Source of the DNA: Sphingobacteriaceae bacterium GW460-11-11-14-LB5
GTDB lineage: Bacteria > Bacteroidota > Bacteroidia > Sphingobacteriales > Sphingobacteriaceae
Assembly: GCA_002151545.1 (NCBI GenBank)
Contig: CP021237.1
Location: 3,348,001-3,412,000 of the forward strand
Length of the DNA stretch: 64,000 nucleotides
Direction: 5' to 3'
Shown here piece by piece: positions 46,705-55,904 of this stretch (within the stretch, counting starts at the first letter, position 1; each line of letters opens with the position of its first letter). The notes under the pieces were generated by a model. That model was not told where the DNA came from. It did not search any database and saw nothing but the letters and a program-made list of their open reading frames with translations. A program made the position numbers and the translations under genes.

Positions 46705-47781
46705 CTACCTATTTACGTCGAGTTTTTTACCGGCCAGATCTTCCCATCTGTAAAAATGAAAGGTCTTATCATCGCTCATGGCCACCAGCAACCCGTGTTT
46801 AAAATCGTTATTTAGAGGAACTGAAACTACATCAATACCATCTGTTTGATTAGCGGAATACTTAATGGTGGTTAACAGCGGGTGTGGCCGGGCAGTATTG
46901 GCTTTAGCCACCCGATCGTACACTTTTAACTGTTTAGCGCCCTGATCGGATACGATGATATAACCTTTATTTCCTGATGTTTTATAAATAGCGATTCCTT
47001 CATTGTCGACAGCAAAATCGCCTTGTCCGAATAGCGCCAATTCTGTATTCCCTTTGGCCGGATCAGCGTAATATTTACGCACACCAACCTGCTCATCGCA
47101 ATAGTAAACATAACCCAGTTCGTTATCTACAGCAATGGCTTCTATTTCCTTTTTGCCACTATACTGGCCAAATTTCCTCACCAAATCTGCTTTAACATTA
47201 CCTTTTCCATCATCAGTCAACAGGTATTGCCAAAGGTAACTTCCGTTTTTAGGTCCTGTTTTACGGCCAACAATGGCATAGATTTTTCCACTCGGATCGG
47301 TATACATCGAAATTCCCATCAAATCGCGGTACTCTGCACCAGTTTCGCCTACAAAAACCGCAATTCCACCATTATCGATGGCTTTCATATCGGGAAGAGA
47401 AAATATCCGCAGTTGATGCGTGTAACGTTCTGTTGTAACTGCAATATCTGTCTTTTTCCCGGCCAGTTGCAAACCATAAGCAATATCAACATTATCTGGT
47501 CGTTTTAAACCCTTTACCGTTTTTGATTTAATGATTTTACCTTTCAGGTCGAAAACATACAGGCCACCACTGCTATCTTTATCCGTACCGATCACCAAAG
47601 ACTGCGCTGGATCATTCGGATTTACCCAGATCGCAGGATCATCGGTATCAAAATCGACAGGATCAGATACATACAGGGGTTTTACTGCTGTATCATTTCC
47701 GCTTGGTGTACCTCCATTACAAGAAATGGCCAGGCTTAAAACCACAAAAGCGGCAAGGTTTAATATATTGTTGTGCTTCAT
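46705..47781 (-). CDS. Beta-propeller phytase lipoprotein
   Basis: 358 residues from the ATG at 47781, which gives a lipoprotein signal (VVLSLAISC, Cys21) and leaves one base after the upstream stop; a start at 47847 would overlap that gene. Propeller phytase marks: VDFDTDDPAIWVNPNDPAQS, GTDKDSSGGLYVFDLKGK, RPDNVDIAYG, YRDLMGISMY, KEIEAIAVDNELGYVYYCDE, FAVDNEGIAIY and VSDQGAKQLKVYD. These Ca-dependent enzymes remove phosphates from phytate at the cell surface or in the periplasm. It ends an operon with a TonB receptor and a beta-helix lipoprotein, so phytate phosphate scavenging is likely. Unlike most lipoproteins here, Lys does not follow its Cys. Confidence 0.9.
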   Translation of the reverse strand: MKHNNILNLAAFVVLSLAISCNGGTPSGNDTAVKPLYVSDPVDFDTDDPAIWVNPNDPAQSLVIGTDKDSSGGLYVFDLKGKIIKSKTVKGLKRPDNVDIAYGLQLAGKKTDIAVTTERYTHQLRIFSLPDMKAIDNGGIAVFVGETGAEYRDLMGISMYTDPSGKIYAIVGRKTGPKNGSYLWQYLLTDDGKGNVKADLVRKFGQYSGKKEIEAIAVDNELGYVYYCDEQVGVRKYYADPAKGNTELALFGQGDFAVDNEGIAIYKTSGNKGYIIVSDQGAKQLKVYDRVAKANTARPHPLLTTIKYSANQTDGIDVVSVPLNNDFKHGLLVAMSDDKTFHFYRWEDLAGKKLDVNR

Positions 47782-47782
47782 T

Positions 47783-49042
47783 TTATATTTTAGTTCCGTA
47801 TGCACCAACAAATGTTGATGGTGAAGGTGAGACATAGGTGATACCATTTTTCATTATAATTCCAGTCTGGTGATGGCGGCTAAAGTTAGTGATACCTTTA
47901 CCCAAGGCTGGTGAGTTGCCCTGCAGGTGGAAATCCCATGCGGTATTAAAATCGGCATTCGTCACGGCTGTATTTAAAGGATAATTCACAAATTTAGGAT
48001 CATTTGCACCGGCAACATTGCTAATGACATCGTTTTTACCGCCCACAATATCGCCAGTTGGCTGAAACTGATTTACTGTGGTCTGGTCGAAACCATAATA
48101 CCAGTTATTGCTGTAAACAGAACGGCTGTCTTCAGGTTTTTTCGGATCTCTTTTCACACCAAAACGGGTATTGGCAAAAAGATTATTGTACAGATCGGCA
48201 CGAACCGTACTTTCCAGCCAGATCGATCCGCCTTTCGCCGTTGGCCTTCTCCAGCCCGTATTTACCATGGTATTGTTATAGGCAATAATATAGGCTTGTG
48301 GTGTTTTATCTCCGGTGTTAGATAATTTTAAAGCATTGGTATTGGTGCTATAAACCAGGTTATAAGCCACATCTGCCAAACAGCCCGATTTAAAGTTCAT
48401 GGCCTCTCCTCCTGTTACTCCAGTAGTATAAAACACATTATTGGCAAAAATGATTCTTCCACCTTCAATATAAGTACAATCTTCCTGAAAATTTCTGATG
48501 GTACTATTTTGAACCACCAATCTGCCCCTGGCATTGGCAAACCAAAGGGCGGGTAAACTTTCGCCGGCAACAGCTTTGTACAAGCCCATTTTTACCGAAG
48601 TAGAAGCATCGGAAGTTTTAGCACCGCCATATTCGAGAATGACATGATCGAGCACCAGTTCCTCACATGTCGGACCAGCTAAAATACCACCCCAAAGTTT
48701 ACCAAACTTGGTCAATGGCGTTTTGTAAAAATCATTTACGGTAAATTTGATGGGGTTCTCTGTGGTGCCCAAAGCATACAGATTACCTTTTATAATCATT
48801 TCGGGTTTCGCAACCGTATCCATCAGTACCGTTACGCCTTCTTCAATAGTGAGCGTTTTCCCTTCCGGAATGACAATATCACCTTTAATGACCTGTGTAC
48901 TGCCTTTAGCCCAAACCCCTGAAACTTCGCCAATTGCCGAACCATCAACAGCGGTGGTATCGACATCGATATTGGCTTTTTCACATCCTATTAAGGTCAG
49001 CGCCATCAGGATCATCAATTTAAAAATCTGATTCGATTTCAT
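47783..49042 (-). CDS. Right-handed parallel beta-helix lipoprotein
   Basis: 419 residues; lipobox TLIGC (Cys20) followed by EKANID. After a short N-terminal part, the protein has the pattern TQVIKGDIVIPEGKTLTIEEGVTVLMD, MIIKGNLYALGTTENPIKFT, LDHVILEYGGAKT, LVVQNSTIRNF and IIFANNVFYTTG, the coil repeats of a parallel beta-helix. No catalytic residues can be fixed; related folds are found in lyases and in adhesins. It lies between the TonB receptor and the phytase in one operon and may present the ligand at the surface, playing the part that SusD plays elsewhere. Confidence 0.8.
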   Translation of the reverse strand: MKSNQIFKLMILMALTLIGCEKANIDVDTTAVDGSAIGEVSGVWAKGSTQVIKGDIVIPEGKTLTIEEGVTVLMDTVAKPEMIIKGNLYALGTTENPIKFTVNDFYKTPLTKFGKLWGGILAGPTCEELVLDHVILEYGGAKTSDASTSVKMGLYKAVAGESLPALWFANARGRLVVQNSTIRNFQEDCTYIEGGRIIFANNVFYTTGVTGGEAMNFKSGCLADVAYNLVYSTNTNALKLSNTGDKTPQAYIIAYNNTMVNTGWRRPTAKGGSIWLESTVRADLYNNLFANTRFGVKRDPKKPEDSRSVYSNNWYYGFDQTTVNQFQPTGDIVGGKNDVISNVAGANDPKFVNYPLNTAVTNADFNTAWDFHLQGNSPALGKGITNFSRHHQTGIIMKNGITYVSPSPSTFVGAYGTKI

Positions 49043-49065
49043 GTCTTTGTATCTTTAAATTCTAA

Positions 49066-51843
49066 TTAATTAAACTTATATCTGAAGCCAAGCAGGTAGT
49101 TCTGGCCATAATAATCACTTCTGATCAATGTATTTCCGTTTTTAACCAGGTCTTCATTGATATTGTTATTCTCAGGATTTGTACCTTTTATAAATAACTT
49201 TGTGGGGGTATTTAAGATGTTATTGGCTTTGATAAAAACACTGATGCCACCTTTAAAACGTTTCTCAGCAGAAGCATCCATCTGTACAAATCCTTCCTGC
49301 CACAAATCGTTATTTAGGAATTGAGAAACCGTGTTGATGCGTGGCCCTGTATAAGCACCTGCAACCTGAACATCCCAGCCTTTTTTAGTGTCTTTAAACA
49401 ATAGCGATAAGTTGGCAATATGCGCTGACTGGCCATAAAGCGGACGCTCCTGATTAACATTAGCCGGTTCAGTATCTCCTGTAGTAGGATTAATAACCCT
49501 GGTGGTTTTAGTGGTATTGATGCGTGAATGGGTATAGGTATAATTGGCTTTCAGACCTATTTTGCTGAAATATTTGATGTAATCTACTTCTGCACCATAG
49601 TTATTGGCGGTACCAAAGTTTCCTGGGGTATAAAAAGTGTCTTGTCCACGAATGGCATCGGCCTGAAAGGTATATTCAATAGGATTTTTAATGCGTTTAT
49701 AAAAAGCGCCAACCAATAATTGCTCTGAAGCACCGGGAAAAAGTTCGTAGCGCAAATCGAAATTATCGGCTAAAGCACGTTGCAGGTTCACATTACCACG
49801 TTCTACAAATTCTTCGTTTTTCACTCTTCCAGGTACAATTTCATAAAATCCCGGACGGTTGAGGGCCTTGTAATAAGAAGCATGTAATTGCGCTTTTGGA
49901 CTTAAGAAGTATTTTGCAGTTAAACTGGGTAGCAGATCAGTATAAATCTGATTTCCTTTTGGAAAAGCCTCACCTGCAGGAAAAAGCAGATTATAACCCT
50001 GGTTGGTATGTTCTACCCTTAACCCTCCGATTACTTCCAATTTAGCTGAGTTATATTTAAACATACCGTATCCGGCCGCTATTTTTTCGCTTGCATCGTA
50101 GGTTAGTGCATTAGACACTGCACCTGTAGGATTACTCACCACGAGGTTTAAATCGGTATAATTTTGAAAATTCACACCGTAAAGATCAAATGCATTGGCT
50201 GCACTTGGGGCAAGGTTGTAATTGTTAAAGAAACTGCTTCTTTGTTTATCGCGGTATAAACCTCCGGCCATAATATCCAGTTTGTGCTCATCGACTAAAA
50301 CATGATAAGTCAGATCAAGATATCCTGCCAAATCCTCATCAGTACTGCGCTCCCATCTGCGGGTAACCGGATCGGTATTAACCAAGCTGGTCCTTTTGCT
50401 TTGAAAATTCTGCTGTATCCCGTTTAAACTGATGCTGGTATTTTCGGGCACATCATTTTTAGCCGAAGAATAAACAGCCGACCATTGTACTTTAAATTTA
50501 TCATCAAAGAATTTATGGTCGCCATGAAGTGTCGTATTGTAAATCTGTTGCTCCGTTAAGCGGCTGCGCGTATCGTAAACCAATTCAGCATTCCCTGCGG
50601 TTGGATTATAAACCCCATTATAGGTAGTGGTTACCGCATCTCTAACCTGCTGATTTTTTAGGTTAACATACACATTATATAAACTGATCTGGTGATCTTT
50701 ATTAAAAACATAATCAATTTTTCCATGTAAACCTGTTCGTTGCTGCTGCTCGGAATACTCACGGTAACTTTTACTGGTAATTTTGGCATAAGGATCGATA
50801 CCTACCACTGCGTTGTTGTAAAAAGTACTGTTGCTACCACGGTAAGTATTCTGATAACTTCCTGCCAGCACCACCCCGAGTTTATTATCCAAAAAGCGTT
50901 TACTTAAGGATAAACTCCCGATTAAATTGGGTGCAGGATTTTTATATTTATAATCGAGTGTCCCTTTGGTAAAATCGCTTTGAGTAGCATTGTAGTTTTT
51001 CCCGTTTACTTCGTAAGGCGATTTGTAATTAATACCTGAAGCATTGTAACTGGTAAACTTCCGGTCAAAAAACAACTGGTTATAACCTGTAGAAACATTG
51101 GCATTTACCTGTAATAAACCAGGCGCATTTTTCATCACCATATTAATGGCACCGCCAATGGCATCGCCCTCTAAATTGGGGGTAAGCGTTTTATACACTT
51201 CTAAACGATCGAGTAAATCAGAAGGAAAAAGATCAAGCGGAACATAACGGTATTTATTATCCGGACTTGGAATTTTCACACCATTGACCAAAGTATAGTT
51301 GTAGCGTTTATCCATTCCCCTTAATATGGCGTACTGCCCGTCGCCATTGCTATTGCGCTCTATAGACACACCCGAAATGCGTTGCATCACATTGGCTACC
51401 GTTAAATCAGGCGAAATCTCAATCGATCTTCCTGAAACGATATTCATCAGCTGTGGCGCATTTTTTTCCAGGCGTCTTGCCCCCTGGTCGGTAGAACTCA
51501 CCGCATTCGATTTAATGGTGATATCATCAAGACTTTTCGAATCGCTCTCCATGTAGAACTTTAAGTGATCATTATCCTCTTTCAGTATCACTAAGGTTTT
51601 CTCGATGGTTTTGTAGGTAATGTAGCTTACACTAATTTTGGCTGAACCTACTTTTACATCCTTAAATTCGAAAGTGCCATCCAATCCGGTATTGGTTGTG
51701 CGCCTTGGGTTTTCTAAAACCACTGTTGCGCCTACAATGGCCTCTCCTGTTTGCTTATCGTAAACATGGCCTTTCAGTTTTGTGGCATTTGCAGTGCCTG
51801 CACAAAAAAGAAATAAAAACAGAATTTGTAATCGTTTATTCAT
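49066..51843 (-). CDS. TonB-dependent receptor (non-SusC type), probable phytate-system transporter
   Basis: 925 residues with signal peptide LQILFLFLFCAGTANA. A carboxypeptidase-regulatory-like domain (LKGHVYDKQTGEAIVGATVV; about 22-105) precedes a Plug domain with VMQRISGVSIERNSNGDGQY, AILRGMDKRYNYTLVNGVKI, PSPDNKYRYVPLDLFPSDLL and GDAIGGAINMVMKNAPG. The barrel ends NYLLGFRYKFN. It is shorter than SusC proteins and has no SusD partner. Receptors of this kind next to propeller phytases are known from several phyla (recalled). First gene of the operon; a candidate promoter lies at 51967-51996. Confidence 0.92.
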   Translation of the reverse strand: MNKRLQILFLFLFCAGTANATKLKGHVYDKQTGEAIVGATVVLENPRRTTNTGLDGTFEFKDVKVGSAKISVSYITYKTIEKTLVILKEDNDHLKFYMESDSKSLDDITIKSNAVSSTDQGARRLEKNAPQLMNIVSGRSIEISPDLTVANVMQRISGVSIERNSNGDGQYAILRGMDKRYNYTLVNGVKIPSPDNKYRYVPLDLFPSDLLDRLEVYKTLTPNLEGDAIGGAINMVMKNAPGLLQVNANVSTGYNQLFFDRKFTSYNASGINYKSPYEVNGKNYNATQSDFTKGTLDYKYKNPAPNLIGSLSLSKRFLDNKLGVVLAGSYQNTYRGSNSTFYNNAVVGIDPYAKITSKSYREYSEQQQRTGLHGKIDYVFNKDHQISLYNVYVNLKNQQVRDAVTTTYNGVYNPTAGNAELVYDTRSRLTEQQIYNTTLHGDHKFFDDKFKVQWSAVYSSAKNDVPENTSISLNGIQQNFQSKRTSLVNTDPVTRRWERSTDEDLAGYLDLTYHVLVDEHKLDIMAGGLYRDKQRSSFFNNYNLAPSAANAFDLYGVNFQNYTDLNLVVSNPTGAVSNALTYDASEKIAAGYGMFKYNSAKLEVIGGLRVEHTNQGYNLLFPAGEAFPKGNQIYTDLLPSLTAKYFLSPKAQLHASYYKALNRPGFYEIVPGRVKNEEFVERGNVNLQRALADNFDLRYELFPGASEQLLVGAFYKRIKNPIEYTFQADAIRGQDTFYTPGNFGTANNYGAEVDYIKYFSKIGLKANYTYTHSRINTTKTTRVINPTTGDTEPANVNQERPLYGQSAHIANLSLLFKDTKKGWDVQVAGAYTGPRINTVSQFLNNDLWQEGFVQMDASAEKRFKGGISVFIKANNILNTPTKLFIKGTNPENNNINEDLVKNGNTLIRSDYYGQNYLLGFRYKFN

Positions 51844-51881
51844 CGTGTTTGGTAATGTCTTTTTATTATCGACGGGGCAAA

Positions 51882-51893
51882 GGTGTATACACC
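51882..51893. promoter_or_regulatory. 12-bp palindrome before the TonB receptor gene
   Basis: GGTGTATACACC is a perfect dyad 39 bases upstream of the receptor start, downstream of the predicted promoter, so a bound protein would block transcription. GTGTA also recurs in part just after it (TTTTACACC). The binding factor is unknown. Confidence 0.3.
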
Positions 51894-51966
51894 ATTTTAC
51901 ACCAGGAAATTATCGAGGTTACATAAAGGCAACAGCGTTACAACAGGCATAGATCAAAAAGCAACA

Positions 51967-51996
51967 CAAAAATACAACACAATGATTATCAACAAA
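51967..51996 (-). promoter_or_regulatory. Candidate promoter of the receptor-phytase operon
   Basis: On the minus strand TTTG (51996-51993), 18 bases, then TATTTTTG (51974-51967) matches TTTG-N18-TAnnTTTG. Transcription would start near 51960, about 117 bases before the receptor start codon. Confidence 0.55.
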
Positions 51997-52105
51997 TTAA
52001 GCATACACAAAAACGCCGTTATGCTTTTATTACCGTTACATTAACAAATTGTTAAGCGGTAAAAAACACCAAAAAACAGGTAATTTATTACAGCTGATGT
52101 AACGA

Positions 52106-53710
52106 TTATAGCGCCTGGATAAATGCAGATAAATTATCGCCTTGCGCCATATTCAGCTTTTTTCTGAGCCTATATCTCGATACCCTTAAACTATCGGTGG
52201 ATATACCGAGCAAGGTTGCAATATCGCCTGAATCGAGATTCATTTTTAATAGTGCAATCAGGCGCATATCGGCTGAAGTAAGTTCATTGCTATATTTTTT
52301 CAGGCTTTCGAGAAATTGATGATGCACCTGTTCGAAAGCCACTGTAAATTCTTTCCAGTTGCGTTCGTGGTTAAAGCTCTGGTTAATCTCGGTGAGGATC
52401 TGGTTCATCTGCTTTTTCTGATCGCGTTTATCCTCCTTTACCATCGTCTGTAAGGTTGCTCTAAGGTTTTCGAGGAACTGGTTGTGTTTGATCAGATTTA
52501 AGGTATGGGTAGATAATTCCCTGCTTTTAACCTCCAGCAACTGCTTCAGGTGCTGTTCTTCGAGCTGAAGATTTTTGAGTTCGAGGCTGGTCATATCATG
52601 TTCTATTGCCTTCTGCCGCGCCAGCATCTGTTGATCTTTCAACTTTAACCGTTGTCTGCTAAAAATAACAAAACCTAAAACGACCAATAATATCACCACA
52701 ATTGTGGCTGAAAAAGCAATAATCCGGTTCACCTTCCGGTCGTTTTTCAGTTTATTAATCTCATCCGATTTTTTATTGATATCGTAAAGCACCTGTAAAA
52801 AAGCGACCTGCCGGGCACCATCTTCCGAATACAGATCGATGGTATATTTATAACCCAGTTTTACGTAATGATAGGCACTATCCATATTATTCAGCAGTTC
52901 GTAAGCCTTCCCCAAATCTCTGCAACAGGAGCTTAACTGATAAATATTGCCCATTTTTTCGGCCAGCTTTAATGCAGTTTCAGTTTGCACAATACTTTCT
53001 TTATACCGGCCGGTTTTACGGAGGATATCGCCCAGATTATTAATCACCTCAATGCTGCCCAGGTCATTATGATCTTGCTGATATAAATCCAACGACTGTT
53101 TAAAGTGCACATAAGCAGAGTCGTAACGCTCCAGATCTTCATATATACTGCCCAGGTTTTCGTGTATTTTTGCCTCCCCACTTTTATCGTTAACCTGTTC
53201 GTTTATTTTTAAAGCGAGTTTTTGATAGTAAAATGCACTGTCGTAAAGCTGCCTTTTTTCGTATAACTGCCCGATATTACCCAAAACGGTTGCCTGGCCA
53301 GTTAAATTATTCGCTCGTTTATAAATGCCAATGGCTTTATTATAGCTATTTAAGGCCTTATCTTTTTGCTTCATGTAGTAGTACAGTACACCGGCATCGT
53401 TAAGATTGGCGGCCAGCAAAAGCGATTGATTGGCAGTATTGAATATTTTATCTGCTTTTAAAAAGAACTCTAACGATTGACTAAAATGCCCCTGTGTATA
53501 ACAAACCTTGCCCATTTGCTGTAAACATTTACCTTCCAAAAGCTCATCATTATCGTCGATAGATTTGGCGTATATTTTTTTTAACTGAGCCAGCGCTGCA
53601 GTGGGGTCTTTTTGATTGAGCGCAATAATCGATTCGAATTTTTCTTCCTGCGCATTTACATTTGAAATGAAAAGCAGCAAAAGTAAAAGAACACTAAAAG
53701 GTTTGATCAT
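52106..53710 (-). CDS. TPR sensor-like regulator with C-terminal LuxR-type HTH
   Basis: 534 residues. Signal peptide (FSVLLLLLLFISNVNA), about six TPR units (ALAQLKKIYAK, ALNSYNKAIGIYKRANN, AFYYQKLALKINEQVND, AYVHFKQSLDLYQQDHN, SIVQTETALKLAEKMGN, AYHYVKLGYKY), a membrane segment (IIAFSATIVVILLVVLGFVI near 330-350), a coiled coil (about 352-410), and a terminal HTH (SADMRLIALLKMNLDSGDIA, TLLGISTDSLRVSRYRLRKK). The layout is a membrane-bound one-component regulator with a periplasmic TPR sensor. It is transcribed toward the receptor-phytase operon and could control it. An inverted repeat lies upstream (53764-53779). Confidence 0.85.
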   Translation of the reverse strand: MIKPFSVLLLLLLFISNVNAQEEKFESIIALNQKDPTAALAQLKKIYAKSIDDNDELLEGKCLQQMGKVCYTQGHFSQSLEFFLKADKIFNTANQSLLLAANLNDAGVLYYYMKQKDKALNSYNKAIGIYKRANNLTGQATVLGNIGQLYEKRQLYDSAFYYQKLALKINEQVNDKSGEAKIHENLGSIYEDLERYDSAYVHFKQSLDLYQQDHNDLGSIEVINNLGDILRKTGRYKESIVQTETALKLAEKMGNIYQLSSCCRDLGKAYELLNNMDSAYHYVKLGYKYTIDLYSEDGARQVAFLQVLYDINKKSDEINKLKNDRKVNRIIAFSATIVVILLVVLGFVIFSRQRLKLKDQQMLARQKAIEHDMTSLELKNLQLEEQHLKQLLEVKSRELSTHTLNLIKHNQFLENLRATLQTMVKEDKRDQKKQMNQILTEINQSFNHERNWKEFTVAFEQVHHQFLESLKKYSNELTSADMRLIALLKMNLDSGDIATLLGISTDSLRVSRYRLRKKLNMAQGDNLSAFIQAL

Positions 53711-53763
53711 GTTAAAGCATCTATATATCAGGCAATGCTGAACAAAGAAAGAGCGTATATGTT

Positions 53764-53779
53764 AACTTAAGGTTAAGTT
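53764..53779. promoter_or_regulatory. Perfect inverted repeat upstream of the TPR/HTH gene
   Basis: AACTTAA-GG-TTAAGTT is a 7+2+7 dyad 53 bases upstream of the TPR/HTH start and 129 bases upstream of the divergent reductase gene at 53909. Candidate operator, perhaps autoregulatory; no factor can be named. Confidence 0.35.
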
Positions 53780-53908
53780 GAAAAATTAACTGATGGGGAT
53801 GAATGCCAACTTTAAGTTCGCGGCTGATTTTATATTAGCCCGTTAAATGATATTTTGTAATTTAGAGGTTAACGGCTTGTAAAAAGCGAAACCGTAAAAT
53901 GACCACAG

Positions 53909-54460
53909 ATGAAAAAGATTATTCTCGACCTTGCTGTTACCCTTGATGGGTATATTGAAGGCCCAAATGGCGAAATTGACTGGTGTATTATGGATGGGGA
54001 TGCCAATTTTAACGATTTTTTAGATGGCATAGATTCTATTTTTTATGGACGGATCAGCTACGATCTCTGGGGAAATTACCAGCCCGGAGAAGAAGAAAAC
54101 GATTTGATGAAATCGATCTCCGAAAATATCAACAGCAAGAAAAAGTATGTTTTTTCGCATACCAAAACCGACGATGGTACGGGTGCAACCTTTATCCAGT
54201 CGGATATTGTGGGAAGGGTTAACGAGATTAAAAAACTGCCGGGTAAGGACATATGGCTATATGGTGGTGCAAAGTTAATATCTTCGTTTTTAAATGCAGG
54301 CCTGGTTGATGAACTGCAGCTCGCTGTACACCCGGTAATATTAGGTGGAGGAAAATTATTGTTTAGCGAAATAACCAATCGGGTTTGGCTAAGCCTAAAA
54401 GAAACCAAAAGTGCTCCATCGGGTGTTGCGCAGCTTATATATGATGTGAAGGATAAATGA
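53909..54460 (+). CDS. RibD C-terminal/dihydrofolate-reductase-like protein
   Basis: 183 residues. RibD-C/DHFR fold marks: KKIILDLAVTLDGYIEGPNG, FLDGIDSIFYGRISYDLW, KYVFSHTKT, IKKLPGKDIWLYGGAKLISS, LVDELQLAVHPVILGGGKLLF. Proteins of this group (YyaP/YwjB type) bind NADPH but usually are neither true DHFR nor true RibD. Cytoplasmic reductase of unknown substrate. It stands alone, divergent from the TPR/HTH gene and convergent with the acyltransferase gene across a repeat-rich junction. Confidence 0.9.
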   Translation: MKKIILDLAVTLDGYIEGPNGEIDWCIMDGDANFNDFLDGIDSIFYGRISYDLWGNYQPGEEENDLMKSISENINSKKKYVFSHTKTDDGTGATFIQSDIVGRVNEIKKLPGKDIWLYGGAKLISSFLNAGLVDELQLAVHPVILGGGKLLFSEITNRVWLSLKETKSAPSGVAQLIYDVKDK

Positions 54461-54479
54461 GCTGATTAGTTTAGAGTTA

Positions 54480-54640
54480 AGGGTTTGGCGTTTAGAGTCA
54501 ACTTAACCTTGAACTGTACCAATGACTAGTGAACGAATGACAAATGAACCAATGAGCAAAAATCAAAAGACAATTTACAGTGGGCAGTTATCAATGGTCA
54601 GTATGCAATGACCAATGCCTAATGAACAACATCCTCCAGC
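54480..54640. repeat. AATGA-rich repetitive junction (copy 1)
   Basis: Between two convergent genes, short units of the type (A)CCAATGA, GAACGAATGAC and AATGAAC recur. The block CCTTGAACTGTACCA followed by AACGAATGACAAATGAAC is shared, with small changes, with the junction at 56484-56638. No coding sequence is seen. Confidence 0.55.
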
Positions 54641-55819
54641 TTACAGGTATTTTTTCACCAAAGGCATTTTCCGCAGTAAATAAGCAGTTGCCCAACTTAA
54701 TCCCAGCGATAAAACAAAAACAATTAGAAACTTAAAACCTGCAGGGATATTAAACGATAACAATAAAAACTGGAGCCAGGTTACATAAACAAAATGAACC
54801 AGGTAAATTAAATAGGCATGGCTACTGAGCGAATCCCACCAGGCGATCTTTTTGACAACCAATTTGCTATAACTGGTTACGAAAGCAAGAAATGTTAAAG
54901 TGCAGCAAAGCACAAACAAAATGTTGCTGATCATTGCATTCTGATTGCTACTGAGCAATTTTTGATCTACTGCTTTGTTCAAAACATCGGTTGAATACAA
55001 AAAAGCACCGAAAGCCAAAAGGGCCAGCAAACACCATAACCGGTAGTATTTAACGGTTAACGATTTTTCAGCAAAAACGCCTTCACTGATCGCTAATTTT
55101 CCAACGACTGCCCCAATTGCAAAATAGGCAAAATACAGGATTAAGCGGCTCAGCTGAAAATCGAAAGGTCCAATCCCCGTCCAGCTATATGGCCCGAAAT
55201 AACCTGCCATGGGCAGATAAGCAAGCAAACCTGTTAAAAACAAAATTAAAAACAGGCCAACAGTTGTCCTGTTTTTGTTAAGGTTTAACTGTAGCGCGCT
55301 GTTCTTTCCACCATAAAATAATTGATGAAACGATGCCGCGACAAAGTTAAAAACGAACAATAACCATAAAAACCACGGCGGACCAACCGGCCAGGCCTCA
55401 GTTGTGAAAAAATCCTGAACATAAGTCCAAATATTGGTATTAACACGCATTAAATAAAATGAAGGGAAATATGCCAAAAGCATCAGCACGGTACCCAGCA
55501 ATAAGAACGGAATCAATAACCTGAAAATTTTATCTTTAATAAAGGATAGATAACCCTTTTTATCAATGCCAGAAAAAAAGAAAAGTCCGCCCAGAAAAAA
55601 CATAAGCGACATAAAAAAGGTATCGTTAAAGCTGACCATGCCATCAAGCAAGGCCCATCTGCCATGATCTACTACTGGATGTGTAGACAGGATATAAGCA
55701 TCCTTATTAAATACAGAGAAAGTGGTGTAGGCCAATGCCGCATGATGTGCAACCACTAAAACGGTTATGGTTGAGCGCAGGTAATCTATCCATACATTCC
55801 TTAAAGATTGATTAGCCAT
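54641..55819 (-). CDS. Acyltransferase-3 family membrane protein
   Basis: 392 residues with about ten membrane segments. The start LRNVWIDYLRSTITVLVVAH HAALAY contains the R and H positions typical of acyltransferase family 3 (OafA/OpgC-like); further marks are FFMSLMFFLGGLFFFSG, GPPWFLWLLFVFN and HAYLIYLVHFVYVTW. Such proteins O-acylate surface glycans or similar substrates from the cytoplasmic acyl donor. The substrate cannot be told here because there is no glycan operon beside it. Confidence 0.88.
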   Translation of the reverse strand: MANQSLRNVWIDYLRSTITVLVVAHHAALAYTTFSVFNKDAYILSTHPVVDHGRWALLDGMVSFNDTFFMSLMFFLGGLFFFSGIDKKGYLSFIKDKIFRLLIPFLLLGTVLMLLAYFPSFYLMRVNTNIWTYVQDFFTTEAWPVGPPWFLWLLFVFNFVAASFHQLFYGGKNSALQLNLNKNRTTVGLFLILFLTGLLAYLPMAGYFGPYSWTGIGPFDFQLSRLILYFAYFAIGAVVGKLAISEGVFAEKSLTVKYYRLWCLLALLAFGAFLYSTDVLNKAVDQKLLSSNQNAMISNILFVLCCTLTFLAFVTSYSKLVVKKIAWWDSLSSHAYLIYLVHFVYVTWLQFLLLSFNIPAGFKFLIVFVLSLGLSWATAYLLRKMPLVKKYL

Positions 55820-55904
55820 GATAAATCTCCATTAAAACAATTACATTATTGGTAAATTTACTATCTTAATAAGATTAAGCATCAAAAAAAAGGCACTATA
55901 TTTT

